Below are positions 1 to 6,562 of a stretch of DNA of 6,562 bases, piece by piece. The stretch is from an uncultured Pirellula sp. (GTDB lineage: Bacteria; Planctomycetota; Planctomycetia; Pirellulales; Pirellulaceae), in the NCBI GenBank assembly GCA_903892365.1, contig CAITIF010000703.1, positions 1 through 6,562 on the forward strand, written 5' to 3'. A program made the position numbers and the translations under genes. The first letter of the stretch is position 1. Every line of letters starts with the position of its first letter. A model generated the notes under the pieces. That model did not search any database. It saw only the letters and a list, made by a program, of their open reading frames with translations, and was not told the origin of the DNA.

Positions 1-71
1 CAGTGGTGGAATGCCGGTGCGCATGACTTAGGATGGATCGTCGTTGCAAGGTGCATGACGAACTGTTGACT

Positions 72-152
72 ACCACAGAACACACAGAACACACGGAAAA
101 GGAGCCTGACTTTTTGATGTCTTCATTCCGTGTGTTCCGTGTATTCCGTGGT
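72..152. repeat. Inverted repeat in array copy 1 (27-bp arms, 27-nt spacer)
   Basis: The left arm is 72-98 and the right arm is 126-152. They pair at 24 of 27 positions. Each arm is itself three tandem 9-mers: variants of CACACAGAA on the left and of TTCCGTGTG on the right. As RNA it could form a long hairpin. It lacks the short loop and following T-run of a classic terminator. CACACAGAA-type repeats are, from memory, common in planctomycete genomes; I could not check this. Confidence 0.85.
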
Positions 153-254
153 TCCCTAATCGGATCTGGAACCCACCGAGAGACAGTGGTGGAATGCCGG
201 TATGCATGACTTAAGATGAAACGTCGTTGGAAGCTTCATGACGAACTGTTGACT

Positions 255-335
255 ACCACAGAACACACAGAACACACGGAAAAGGAGCCTGACTTTTTGA
301 TGTCTTCATTCCGTGTGTTTCGTGTATTCCGTGGT
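255..335. repeat. Inverted repeat in array copy 2 (27-bp arms)
   Basis: The arms are 255-281 and 309-335. The left arm is identical to that of copy 1. The right arm has one change, a T at 320 where copy 1 has C at 137. That turns a G-C pair into a G-U pair in RNA, so the fold is kept. On the minus strand this is the first strong hairpin after the kinase stop codon, about 140 nt downstream. It could therefore limit the 3' end of the kinase transcript; this is inference. Confidence 0.82.
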
Positions 336-424
336 TCCATAATCGGATCTGGAACCCACCGAGAGACAGTGGTGGGGTGCCGGTGTGCATGACTTAAGAT
401 GAAACGTCATTGCAAGCTTCATGA

Positions 425-473
425 ACAGGCGAGGGCAGCTGTTCTATATGGGTTCACCGTGTGTTGGCGATGG
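425..473. other. Short spacer with probable remnant of third repeat copy
   Basis: Similarity to the repeat unit stops at 424, but bases 453-465 read TTCACCGTGTGTT. This resembles the unit's TTCATTCCGTGTGTT at 122-136 with two bases missing. The simplest reading is a third copy with an internal deletion and decay that ends next to the kinase stop codon. The match is short and could be chance. Confidence 0.4.
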
Positions 474-3400
474 TTAACGTGGAACCATGGCCGTGCCGGA
501 GATCAAGTCCAACGGTGTGCGACGGGACAAGATCAATGTCGCTCCTAAGTACGCAATCGGCACGATGACAACGGCCCTTTTGAATTGCGTCCCTAACCAA
601 AGGTACTCAAAGCCCAAATAATTGCAGTAAGCGATCGTTGAAGCCAGCAAGGCCAGCGGCAGATACAGCACGATCGCTCGCCAAAAGCTACGAACGAATC
701 CCAGTCGACGCCCGTCGCGACTCATGATGCAAGTGCTCGTAAAGTATTGGACAATCCCGCCGAATGTAATCGTTGTCCAACCGACACAGCAAAGAATTCC
801 GAGCAACACGATCAATCCGTCTGGAAAATTGTTCTCGGGCGTTGGTAATGCTTTACTCCGTTCCACACTTGTTAATATCTTCGATTGCAATTTTTGATCC
901 ACGACTTCATTTCCAAAATTGACTTCACCGATCGGCCTATTTCCAAAATTGATCTTCACCTGAGTGGTTTCGTCACTATCCAGCTTATCCACTTCGGATG
1001 TTTGCTTCTTCGGAGCCGGACCGTGAATAGGCGGATTGGAAAGCGAATCTCCAACCGTTGGGATCGACTTGGTAATGAAACGCTCAAGCATGCCAAGGTT
1101 CTGTGTTGCCGTTTCAAGACGCGAGGACTGCAAAACGAGCGCCTCGTGAATGGCCTTCTGATTCGATTCAGTTGTCCATGTTTCGCGAGATCCTTCTGGC
1201 GTCTCCTTCCATATGTCTTCGTAAACTTTCGGCTCGCTCGACCAAGCCGAAAGCGTCTTGAGGCACCGTACCTCTCGATAAAGTTCAATAACAAGAATGA
1301 TCGATGGCATCAGCAAGACGATCATTCCGAGCAAAATCAAAGGGGACATCAGTCCCAGCGATACTGCGGACGCGAAAAAGCGAATACTGCTCGTGACGGC
1401 ATGCGAGTTTTTATCAATAGCAGCAAGATCTTTCGTCAATACGGCATCCGAGACTTGTTGCTTAGGCGTTGCGATTGCTTCCAACAATCGCAACGCACGC
1501 AACGGTGGTAGCTCTTGGATCGCGGGGATCGAATCAAACATCGCACGCGAAGCAGCACGCGAAGTCACCTTTCGGCGTAATCGATGTCGCGCCGGCAACC
1601 CAAGCGTCGCCAAGCTCTGAACAAAAGACAGCGGTGTTCCTTGGGAAGGCGACTCAGGCTTCGCTGATGGATTCACTTGAAAGTCTACCGAAGCGAAACG
1701 ACCTGCTTGATCTACCCATAAACGATCAGCATCGATGGTCGCCGCTGACCCATCCAAGCTGGGCGGCTGCGAATTGGAATCGCTCTTCAATTTAGATCCT
1801 ACGTACTCAAGCAAAACGGAGCGAACGATAGGCCAAGGGAATTGAACACCATGGCGTATGCACTCACCGATAGGAACACCTTCTGGTGCAACGTATGCAA
1901 ACCACCGATAGTCTTCTTCGACCCCCTCTTCGATCAAACGCAATCGCATCGATTTTGGTTTCTGCTTTTGTGCTTCATCAAACTCAATAGACTTGTCTTC
2001 GACACAGGCAACCCAAATCGTTCTTTCCAATTGTGGGTCCTGTCCCATCCACCATCGAATCCCTGGTTCGCGATGTTCGATATCGATCTCTGCGGAAATC
2101 GTAAACCGCCCCAGCAACTTCGGCGTTGACGTGTCTTCTGCCTCGGTTGCTTTCACCGGCAAATCCCAATTCGGAAGCTTCAACGTGGAGATGCTGGTTG
2201 ACAGAGCACCGCTACGGGTTCGACATTCCGTCCCGCTGAACCAATCGTGAAGGAATTGCCGTCGCTTGGTCGGCCTCCAGGTCGAATACAAAATCACCAA
2301 GCTCACCAGAAAAGATACCGTAAACGCCAACGACTTGAGAGTTGCCTGCTCATCTGGAATCAACAACTTGAGAAGAAGGTAAAGGGCGCTAGAATTCGCG
2401 ACGAAGAACGTGGTTCGTATCAGATTACCAACAAATTTGGCTCGTCCACCTGTCGATGCGTCTACCACGCTGATGCGCATAGCCGCTTTTCCAATACTCG
2501 TTCCAAAAATCGATTCCGTCAGCAAGTAGTACAAAAACACGACCACGATTCCAATGATGTTGGCAAATAACGGGTCCTCGCTTAAATCGCGAGCCGAAAA
2601 AACGGAGATCATGGCTGCCGCGGCAACGCTTGTCATCAAAAAATAATCCGCCACCCAAGCGACGCATCGACGCGTTAACGTTGCGGGTTCGGACGTTGGC
2701 TGAATCGTCACTTGCAATTCACTTCGCATGGACGCAAACGAAGCGTAGCGCTTGGATGCATCCCGCGACAAACCCTTCATAACAATTTGTTCTACCGATG
2801 CAGGTACCGATATACCAACCGACTTGAAGCTGGGCGGATCCGAGGAGGCGATTCGGGCAATCACCTGAGCCGCATGCGGTGACTCAAACGGCGCCTTGCC
2901 TGCCAACAAATAATAAAGCGTCGCTGTTAGCGAATAGATATCCGATTTTGTATCAATCGACTGCCCCAGTAACTGCTCCGGCGAAGCAAACAAGGGCGTG
3001 CCAAGAAAAGCACCCGTCTGAGTCAATTCGGAATCGGACACGAGCGAACGAGCCAAACCGAAGTCCCCAACTTTCACATTGCCATCATCATCGAGATAGC
3101 AGTTTGCAGGTTTGATATCACGATGGATCATTCCCAACGCATGCGCTTCGATGAGTCCATCGATACACTGGAGAATCAAGCGCACCGCCTCGTCACAAGG
3201 CAAGGGGCCATGCTTTTGTACCAAATCCTTAAGCGTTTGCCCTGTCATCAGTTCCATGGCGATGAAGGGGGTTCCCGCATCTTCATCGACGTGATGGACA
3301 AAGACACAGTGAGGATGATTCAATTGGCTTGCAATCAGCCCCTCTTGCTTGAAACGAGCCAATGCTTCGGGCGATCGGGCCAAATCAGGGGATAGCAGTT

Positions 3401-3677
3401 TTAAAGCAACTGAACGGCCCGTGGAGTCTTCCGCTCGAAAAACACGTCCCATTCCACCTTGCCCAAGCAGCTCACCAAGTTCGTACCCGCCCACTTTCCG
3501 TGGTTGTTTGGATTTATTTGATTTCTTGGACGGCCCGTTCTTGGTGCTCGCGTCGCTAGCACTTGTTTCATCGAGCTTCGGCATGGATTCAAAGCCGCTG
3601 GTCGCATCGAGATTTTTTAAGTCTCGGGAACCGTTTTCCCCCACAGAAGGGGCGCGATCAAATGGAGAACTCGGCAT
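474..3677 (-). CDS. Membrane serine/threonine protein kinase with RDD domain and degenerate second kinase-RDD half
   Basis: This 1067-residue protein is a Hanks-type kinase that should transfer phosphate from ATP to Ser/Thr of cytoplasmic proteins. A polar Ser/Lys-rich tail (1-62) precedes the kinase domain (about 65-325). That domain has the glycine loop GQGGMG (72-77), Lys93 in VALK, Glu112, HRDIKPAN (185-192), DFG (205-207), a Thr-rich activation segment ending in SPE (232-234), Asp246 and Arg310, so it should be active. An RDD membrane domain follows (about 334-488; four likely membrane segments; SIGK near 394-397, HDWFSGT at 477-483). Residues 520-745 look like a degenerate kinase fold without HRD or glycine loop. 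A membrane hairpin lies at about 766-798 and a polar stretch at 800-950. Residues 952-1067 resemble a second, decayed RDD domain ending in LDLISGTAMVPR. The first ATG has no Shine-Dalgarno site; Met32 (codon at 3584-3582) is a possible alternative start. The target is unknown. Confidence 0.95.
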   Translation of the reverse strand: MPSSPFDRAPSVGENGSRDLKNLDATSGFESMPKLDETSASDASTKNGPSKKSNKSKQPRKVGGYELGELLGQGGMGRVFRAEDSTGRSVALKLLSPDLARSPEALARFKQEGLIASQLNHPHCVFVHHVDEDAGTPFIAMELMTGQTLKDLVQKHGPLPCDEAVRLILQCIDGLIEAHALGMIHRDIKPANCYLDDDGNVKVGDFGLARSLVSDSELTQTGAFLGTPLFASPEQLLGQSIDTKSDIYSLTATLYYLLAGKAPFESPHAAQVIARIASSDPPSFKSVGISVPASVEQIVMKGLSRDASKRYASFASMRSELQVTIQPTSEPATLTRRCVAWVADYFLMTSVAAAAMISVFSARDLSEDPLFANIIGIVVVFLYYLLTESIFGTSIGKAAMRISVVDASTGGRAKFVGNLIRTTFFVANSSALYLLLKLLIPDEQATLKSLAFTVSFLVSLVILYSTWRPTKRRQFLHDWFSGTECRTRSGALSTSISTLKLPNWDLPVKATEAEDTSTPKLLGRFTISAEIDIEHREPGIRWWMGQDPQLERTIWVACVEDKSIEFDEAQKQKPKSMRLRLIEEGVEEDYRWFAYVAPEGVPIGECIRHGVQFPWPIVRSVLLEYVGSKLKSDSNSQPPSLDGSAATIDADRLWVDQAGRFASVDFQVNPSAKPESPSQGTPLSFVQSLATLGLPARHRLRRKVTSRAASRAMFDSIPAIQELPPLRALRLLEAIATPKQQVSDAVLTKDLAAIDKNSHAVTSSIRFFASAVSLGLMSPLILLGMIVLLMPSIILVIELYREVRCLKTLSAWSSEPKVYEDIWKETPEGSRETWTTESNQKAIHEALVLQSSRLETATQNLGMLERFITKSIPTVGDSLSNPPIHGPAPKKQTSEVDKLDSDETTQVKINFGNRPIGEVNFGNEVVDQKLQSKILTSVERSKALPTPENNFPDGLIVLLGILCCVGWTTITFGGIVQYFTSTCIMSRDGRRLGFVRSFWRAIVLYLPLALLASTIAYCNYLGFEYLWLGTQFKRAVVIVPIAYLGATLILSRRTPLDLISGTAMVPR
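909..952 (-). repeat. 30-bp in-frame duplication within the kinase gene
   Basis: The string ATTTCCAAAATTGA occurs at 909-922 and again at 939-952, a spacing of 30 bases. In the protein it gives two INFGN/VNFGN copies ten residues apart (about 909-923), inside the polar stretch between membrane segments. It looks like a small slippage duplication in an unstructured linker. No function is implied. Confidence 0.7.
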
Positions 3678-4291
3678 ACAAAAAGAACCAGAAAATTGTC
3701 AAAAGGGTCAATGGTTAATGCAAACACTCGACCTAGCGTTTTGAGCAGGCCGCCCCATTCTAAGCAGAAAGCTGGTGACAGGCCTCCCTAAACGTCAAGT
3801 CTTCCAAACGAAAGCTCATGGAAACCGACCCGCTATCGGTTCATTCTTCCGGAGTAATTCTGCCATTGGCTCGATTTCTTGGAAGCGAATTGCGTTTTCT
3901 ATGAACTTGCGAATCCGTCCTTGCATGAGGGGGCCGATTTACGCGCACGAACCGCTCGCAGTCCATAGGAATTCTATTGCACAAGCGGTGCTGAACTACT
4001 AGATGAAAATACGTGCAGGTCGATATTCCTAAGGAACGCGATTACCGACAATCCTCGTTTCTCGCGTTCAGAAGGGTTGTTGACCCCTGCATCGCTCATC
4101 CGTTCTGCCACTCACGTGCTGCCGGCAGCTGGTACCCAGGCTCAAGCAGTTCGTCAGGCGAGGGAACCCATCGCACTAGCTTACCAAACCAAGGCTTCCA
4201 CTTGGATAGATGCTTTTGCAAGCAATCGAATAAAAATCCTAATTAGCATGGGGATATTCCTTGAGGGCTTGCCCAACTCTACCCGTTGGGG

Positions 4292-4321
4292 TTGTCCTGT
4301 GAGTGGACTTTAATCTATATG
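4292..4321 (+). promoter_or_regulatory. Weak candidate promoter for the HEAT-SH3 pair
   Basis: TTGTCC (4292-4297) is followed after 18 bases by TATATG (4316-4321). Each box matches the sigma-70 consensus at four of six positions. Transcription would start near 4328, leaving a leader of about 60 nt. Matches of this quality are common by chance, and planctomycete promoters are poorly defined. Confidence 0.2.
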
Positions 4322-4330
4322 CCATATTCG

Positions 4331-4345
4331 CGGAACATTTTTCCG
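4331..4345 (+). promoter_or_regulatory. Small dyad upstream of the HEAT gene
   Basis: CGGAA and TTCCG flank a 5-nt spacer, 42 bases before the start codon. It could be a half-site pair for a regulator or a short leader hairpin. The perfect arms are only 5 bp, so chance occurrence is likely. Confidence 0.2.
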
Positions 4346-4387
4346 ATCAAGGTATTAATCCATTAGCTTTCAATCGAACTGCCCTTC

Positions 4388-5875
4388 ATGTTTGGTCGGT
4401 GGAAACAAAAATCAGAACGAGTGCTTCTCGACGCAGATTGGCTGCTGGGCGATTCGCCCATCCCTGCCGTTTCCCAAAAAGCTGCCGACAATAAACCCGA
4501 CGCAAAGAAGCCAGACTCAAAACGAGGCGGAATTTTATCAACACTCTTGTTCATGAGTTTGGTGGCTGCTTCCGTATACTTGTGGCCGATTGCCTCTAAG
4601 ACCTGGTTGCGTTGGGAGTGGAGCAAACAGATCGTCCAATCAGCCAAGAAGTCATCCGAAGATGTACTTCCTATTTTATTAGCTCTCAATGATCTTAGCC
4701 CCGACCATAGTGTTGCGGTCGTCTCGCAACTTGCCAGCGACGATGTAGACAAGCGGCTTGTTGCCCACCATTTGCTTCAAAAGCGAATCGATCGGTGGGA
4801 GACGGAAGTAAAACCCAGTCCCTCGGAATTGGCTGCGTTAGCGAAGTCGCTCGATAGCATGCCATCTTCCAATCAAGACTCGGTGATGCTACGCGCTCAG
4901 ATTGCCGCTCGCATGTTACGATTTACCGGTCGGGAAGTGGACGTTCCATCAGCTCTTCGCACTTCGCTTGAAAGCATGATCGCTGCTGCGGCATCGAACA
5001 ACTTGAATAACGCTCGCGATATCAACACTACGAATACTTCAAGTTCCAATGTTGCAACCGCGGATCCAAAGTTGGTCGACAGCCCGACGCTTGCCATGAG
5101 CAAGCCGGCGCCCATTGCAGAAACTCGCGTCATTCGAAATCGCATTACGGATTCGCCTGCCCAGCTAGAAGACACTGCACCGAAACTCACGACTCCCGAA
5201 AACTTGTCATCACCGTCGGCTCCCAGAATTGCAGCGAAAAAGATGGGCTCCTTCGAGACCGACGCCAAAACCCTAGCACCCTGGAACACCCCCATAGATC
5301 CCCCGGCGCCTACCGAGCCCAAATCCTCTACGAATCGATTAGCGGAATCGAATGTACCGCGAGCCCCATGGCGCGGCAGTTTGGTACCGCCGCCTCTCCT
5401 AGAAACTTCTCAGAAGATTGAGAACTCGGTTGAAGATTTGGAATCGAAAGAAAGCCCCGTTGCAATTCAAGGGATGGAAAAGCGACCTTTCGAGGAAATT
5501 TTGCGTCTACTGGCTAGCGCCCAACCCAAGATCGCCGTCAGCGCATCGAACGAATTGTTGCGCCGGGGCATGACCGGCCCTCAGTTAGAAATCGCAGTTG
5601 CCTTGGCTCAAGGGGATCCGCAAGCACGCTCGGACGCCATGGACCAATTGGTTAGGGACACCTCGTTCGACTCGGTACCCTGGTTGGTTTGGATGGCCGA
5701 ACAAGCAGATCCGAAAGTACGTCGCAAAGCCATTGCGATGCTTGGGTCCATGTCTAGTCCGGAAGCCATGCGTAAGCTGCGGCTACTCAAGCAACGAGAA
5801 TCCGATAGTTCCATCGCAGATCAAATCAACCAAGTTCTGCTCGCAACCGGAACCCCATCGAACCCCCTTCGATAA
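4388..5875 (+). CDS. Single-pass membrane protein with HEAT-like repeats
   Basis: The 495-residue product has a short charged cytoplasmic N-terminus (1-47), one clear membrane helix (about 48-67, GILSTLLFMSLVAASVYLW) and a large domain that should face away from the cytoplasm. Residues about 85-200 are helical and HEAT-like (AVVSQLASDDVDKRLVAHHL at 110-129). Residues 205-360 are a long low-complexity linker rich in Ser, Thr, Pro, Asn and Ala. The C-terminus (about 364-488) contains further HEAT-type helix pairs, for example DPKVRRKAIAMLGSMSSPEA (441-460). HEAT repeats form scaffolds for protein binding; I see no catalytic motif. No Shine-Dalgarno site precedes the ATG, as for the kinase. It probably heads an operon with the SH3 gene 13 bases downstream. 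The partner and exact role are unknown, and I do not recognise a named gene. Confidence 0.88.
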   Translation: MFGRWKQKSERVLLDADWLLGDSPIPAVSQKAADNKPDAKKPDSKRGGILSTLLFMSLVAASVYLWPIASKTWLRWEWSKQIVQSAKKSSEDVLPILLALNDLSPDHSVAVVSQLASDDVDKRLVAHHLLQKRIDRWETEVKPSPSELAALAKSLDSMPSSNQDSVMLRAQIAARMLRFTGREVDVPSALRTSLESMIAAAASNNLNNARDINTTNTSSSNVATADPKLVDSPTLAMSKPAPIAETRVIRNRITDSPAQLEDTAPKLTTPENLSSPSAPRIAAKKMGSFETDAKTLAPWNTPIDPPAPTEPKSSTNRLAESNVPRAPWRGSLVPPPLLETSQKIENSVEDLESKESPVAIQGMEKRPFEEILRLLASAQPKIAVSASNELLRRGMTGPQLEIAVALAQGDPQARSDAMDQLVRDTSFDSVPWLVWMAEQADPKVRRKAIAMLGSMSSPEAMRKLRLLKQRESDSSIADQINQVLLATGTPSNPLR

Positions 5876-5880
5876 AAGGA
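5874..5880 (+). promoter_or_regulatory. Ribosome binding site overlapping the HEAT gene stop codon
   Basis: AAAAGGA begins inside the TAA stop of the HEAT gene and lies 8 bases before the ATG at 5889. It is the only good Shine-Dalgarno site among the three genes here. It fixes the SH3 gene start and suggests the two genes are translationally coupled. Confidence 0.7.
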
Positions 5881-5888
5881 CGCAATTC

Positions 5889-6562
5889 ATGCTTCATTCA
5901 TACCGATCGTTATGGGCCATTGCCCGGTTGCCGATGGCAAGGCTGCTGATAACAACATCGCGATCCAGATTCGGATTCGCCAGCTCACGGTATCGCTCAG
6001 CACTTTGCTTCGTGATGGCAATGTCCTTAGCATCTTATTGTCGTGCATTGGAACCGGTCGAAAAGAACAAAGGGAAAGAAGTTCCTGCCTACATTACAGC
6101 TCAGCATGAAAAACCACGAATCCGATCGGTTCATACCCTACAAGCTGTCGTTCGATCCGGCCCCTCGGACAAGAACTATCCAACAAGTACGTTGAAGCAA
6201 GGCGCCGTGGTGGACGTTTATCTTGAAACATCAGACGGGTGGTCTGGAATTCGCCCACCTTCCGGAAGCCATGGTTGGATTCCTGCGAGCGTGGCCTATT
6301 TATTGCCTGGGGCTAAGGCTGCTGAAATCAAGGACGATGAAACGCCCGCTTGGATTGGCAGCGATTCTAGCGATGTCTCCGATTTTCAATGGCAAGTTGC
6401 ACTCAAAAAATCGCAACAAGTGGTTGTCCTTGGCGAAGAGACGCACGTCAACGAGGATGGCTCGAAGCAACTTTGGTATCGCATCGCTCCTCCGCAGGGT
6501 GAATTTCGATGGATCAAATCGTCTCAACTTTCTGATGAACTTCAACCCGTTGAAACCAAGTC
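5889..6562 (+). CDS. Secreted protein with two SH3-like domains, partial at window end
   Basis: An open frame from the ATG at 5889 continues to the window edge, giving 224 codons and no stop. The N-terminus is basic and unusually long, then has a hydrophobic run (about 39-50, ALCFVMAMSLAS) ending in CRA at 51-53. That fits a signal peptide cleaved by signal peptidase I; the Tyr before Cys51 argues against a lipoprotein. Residues about 82-139 form a bacterial SH3-like domain (AVVRSGPS at 86-93, DGWSGIRPPSG at 116-126, GWIPASVAYL at 129-138). A second one follows at about 165-215, with WYRIAPPQGEFRWIKSSQL at 196-214, a pattern I associate with planctomycete SH3 proteins. Such domains usually bind peptides or cell-wall material outside the cytoplasm. 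The start is supported by the AAGGA site; Met16 and Met43 are alternatives. The missing C-terminus may hold the functional domain. Confidence 0.85.
   Translation, partial: MLHSYRSLWAIARLPMARLLITTSRSRFGFASSRYRSALCFVMAMSLASYCRALEPVEKNKGKEVPAYITAQHEKPRIRSVHTLQAVVRSGPSDKNYPTSTLKQGAVVDVYLETSDGWSGIRPPSGSHGWIPASVAYLLPGAKAAEIKDDETPAWIGSDSSDVSDFQWQVALKKSQQVVVLGEETHVNEDGSKQLWYRIAPPQGEFRWIKSSQLSDELQPVETK

Larger units (their letters stand above)
1..424. repeat. 183-bp tandem repeat array, about 2.3 copies
   Basis: Copies begin at 1, 184 and 367 if the phase is set at CAGTGGTGG. Copies 1 and 2 differ by eye at about 10 of 183 positions. The differences cluster at unit positions 19-53, and bases 54-136 are identical to 237-319. 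Copy 3 matches copy 2 at about 53 of 58 bases and then stops matching at 424. The left end lies at the window edge, so the array may be longer. The period is a multiple of three, but stops interrupt all three plus-strand frames of copy 1, so I do not read it as coding. It sits just past the stop codon of the minus-strand kinase gene. Confidence 0.93.
3678..4387. other. Divergent intergenic region, about 710 bp, no convincing gene
   Basis: The region lies between the divergent starts of the kinase and the HEAT gene and should hold both promoters. Short open frames exist (3775-4002, 4013-4246, and 4077-4313 from TTG), but none has a Shine-Dalgarno site, a recognisable motif or compelling composition. 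I saw no tRNA-like fold. Small dyads are present: AACCGA/TCGGTT at 3823-3841, the perfect 12-bp palindrome GCTGCCGGCAGC at 4118-4129, and CCCAAC/GTTGGG at 4272-4290. None is followed by a T-run, so they are not clear terminators. Confidence 0.6.

Noticed and set aside
1..424. CRISPR array
   Set aside because: The unit is 183 bp and repeated end to end, with no short repeats separated by unique spacers and no cas gene nearby.
3676..3711. Possible -35 boxes TTGACC and TTGACA on the minus strand just upstream of the kinase ATG
   Set aside because: With normal spacing the -10 box would fall at or past the start codon and matches poorly. It would only make sense if translation began at Met32.
885..3744. 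Many plus-strand open frames opposite the kinase gene
   Set aside because: They are antisense shadows of a gene whose frame shows clear kinase and RDD motifs; their translations are basic and show no domain.
4272..4290. Terminator hairpin CCCAAC/GTTGGG
   Set aside because: The stem is only 6 bp, no T-run follows on the plus strand, and no gene ends just upstream on that strand.
3775..4313. Short plus-strand open frames in the intergenic region (3775-4002, 4013-4246, 4077-4313)
   Set aside because: They lack ribosome sites, use weak starts (GTG, TTG) or overlap one another, and their translations show no recognisable motif or domain.
4897..5322. 141-codon minus-strand frame inside the HEAT gene
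   Set aside because: It is antisense to the low-complexity linker of the HEAT protein. Its Ala/Ser/Val-rich content is what the reverse strand of that linker would give.

Overview
The window looks like chromosomal DNA of a planctomycete, most likely of the Pirellulaceae type (Rhodopirellula and relatives). The evidence is moderate GC content, genes mostly without Shine-Dalgarno sites, a Hanks-type kinase fused to RDD membrane domains, a HEAT-repeat membrane protein, a secreted SH3-domain protein, and a repeat built on CACACAGAA-like 9-mers. The lineage is inferred from these traits; no marker gene is present.

Layout. Bases 1-424 are a 183-bp tandem repeat (about 2.3 copies, possibly continuing off the left edge). 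Each full copy carries a 27-bp inverted repeat. The minus strand at 474-3677 holds one large gene: a serine/threonine kinase with an RDD domain, followed by what I read as a degenerate second kinase-like domain and a degenerate second RDD domain. Bases 3678-4387 are a roughly 710-bp divergent intergenic region with no convincing gene. The plus strand at 4388-5875 holds a single-pass membrane protein with HEAT-like repeats. Thirteen bases later a secreted protein with two SH3-like domains begins at 5889 and runs off the right edge.

How the genes may work together. The kinase has all its catalytic residues and is anchored by many membrane segments, so it should phosphorylate cytoplasmic targets from the membrane. 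The HEAT and SH3 genes form a tight pair, with a ribosome binding site that overlaps the upstream stop codon. They probably act at or beyond the cytoplasmic membrane. The two transcription units diverge from a shared upstream region, which permits co-regulation, but nothing in the sequence proves a functional link.

The most interesting points are the apparent internal duplication of the kinase-RDD module with decay of the second half, and the structured tandem repeat that decays just beyond the 3' end of the kinase gene.
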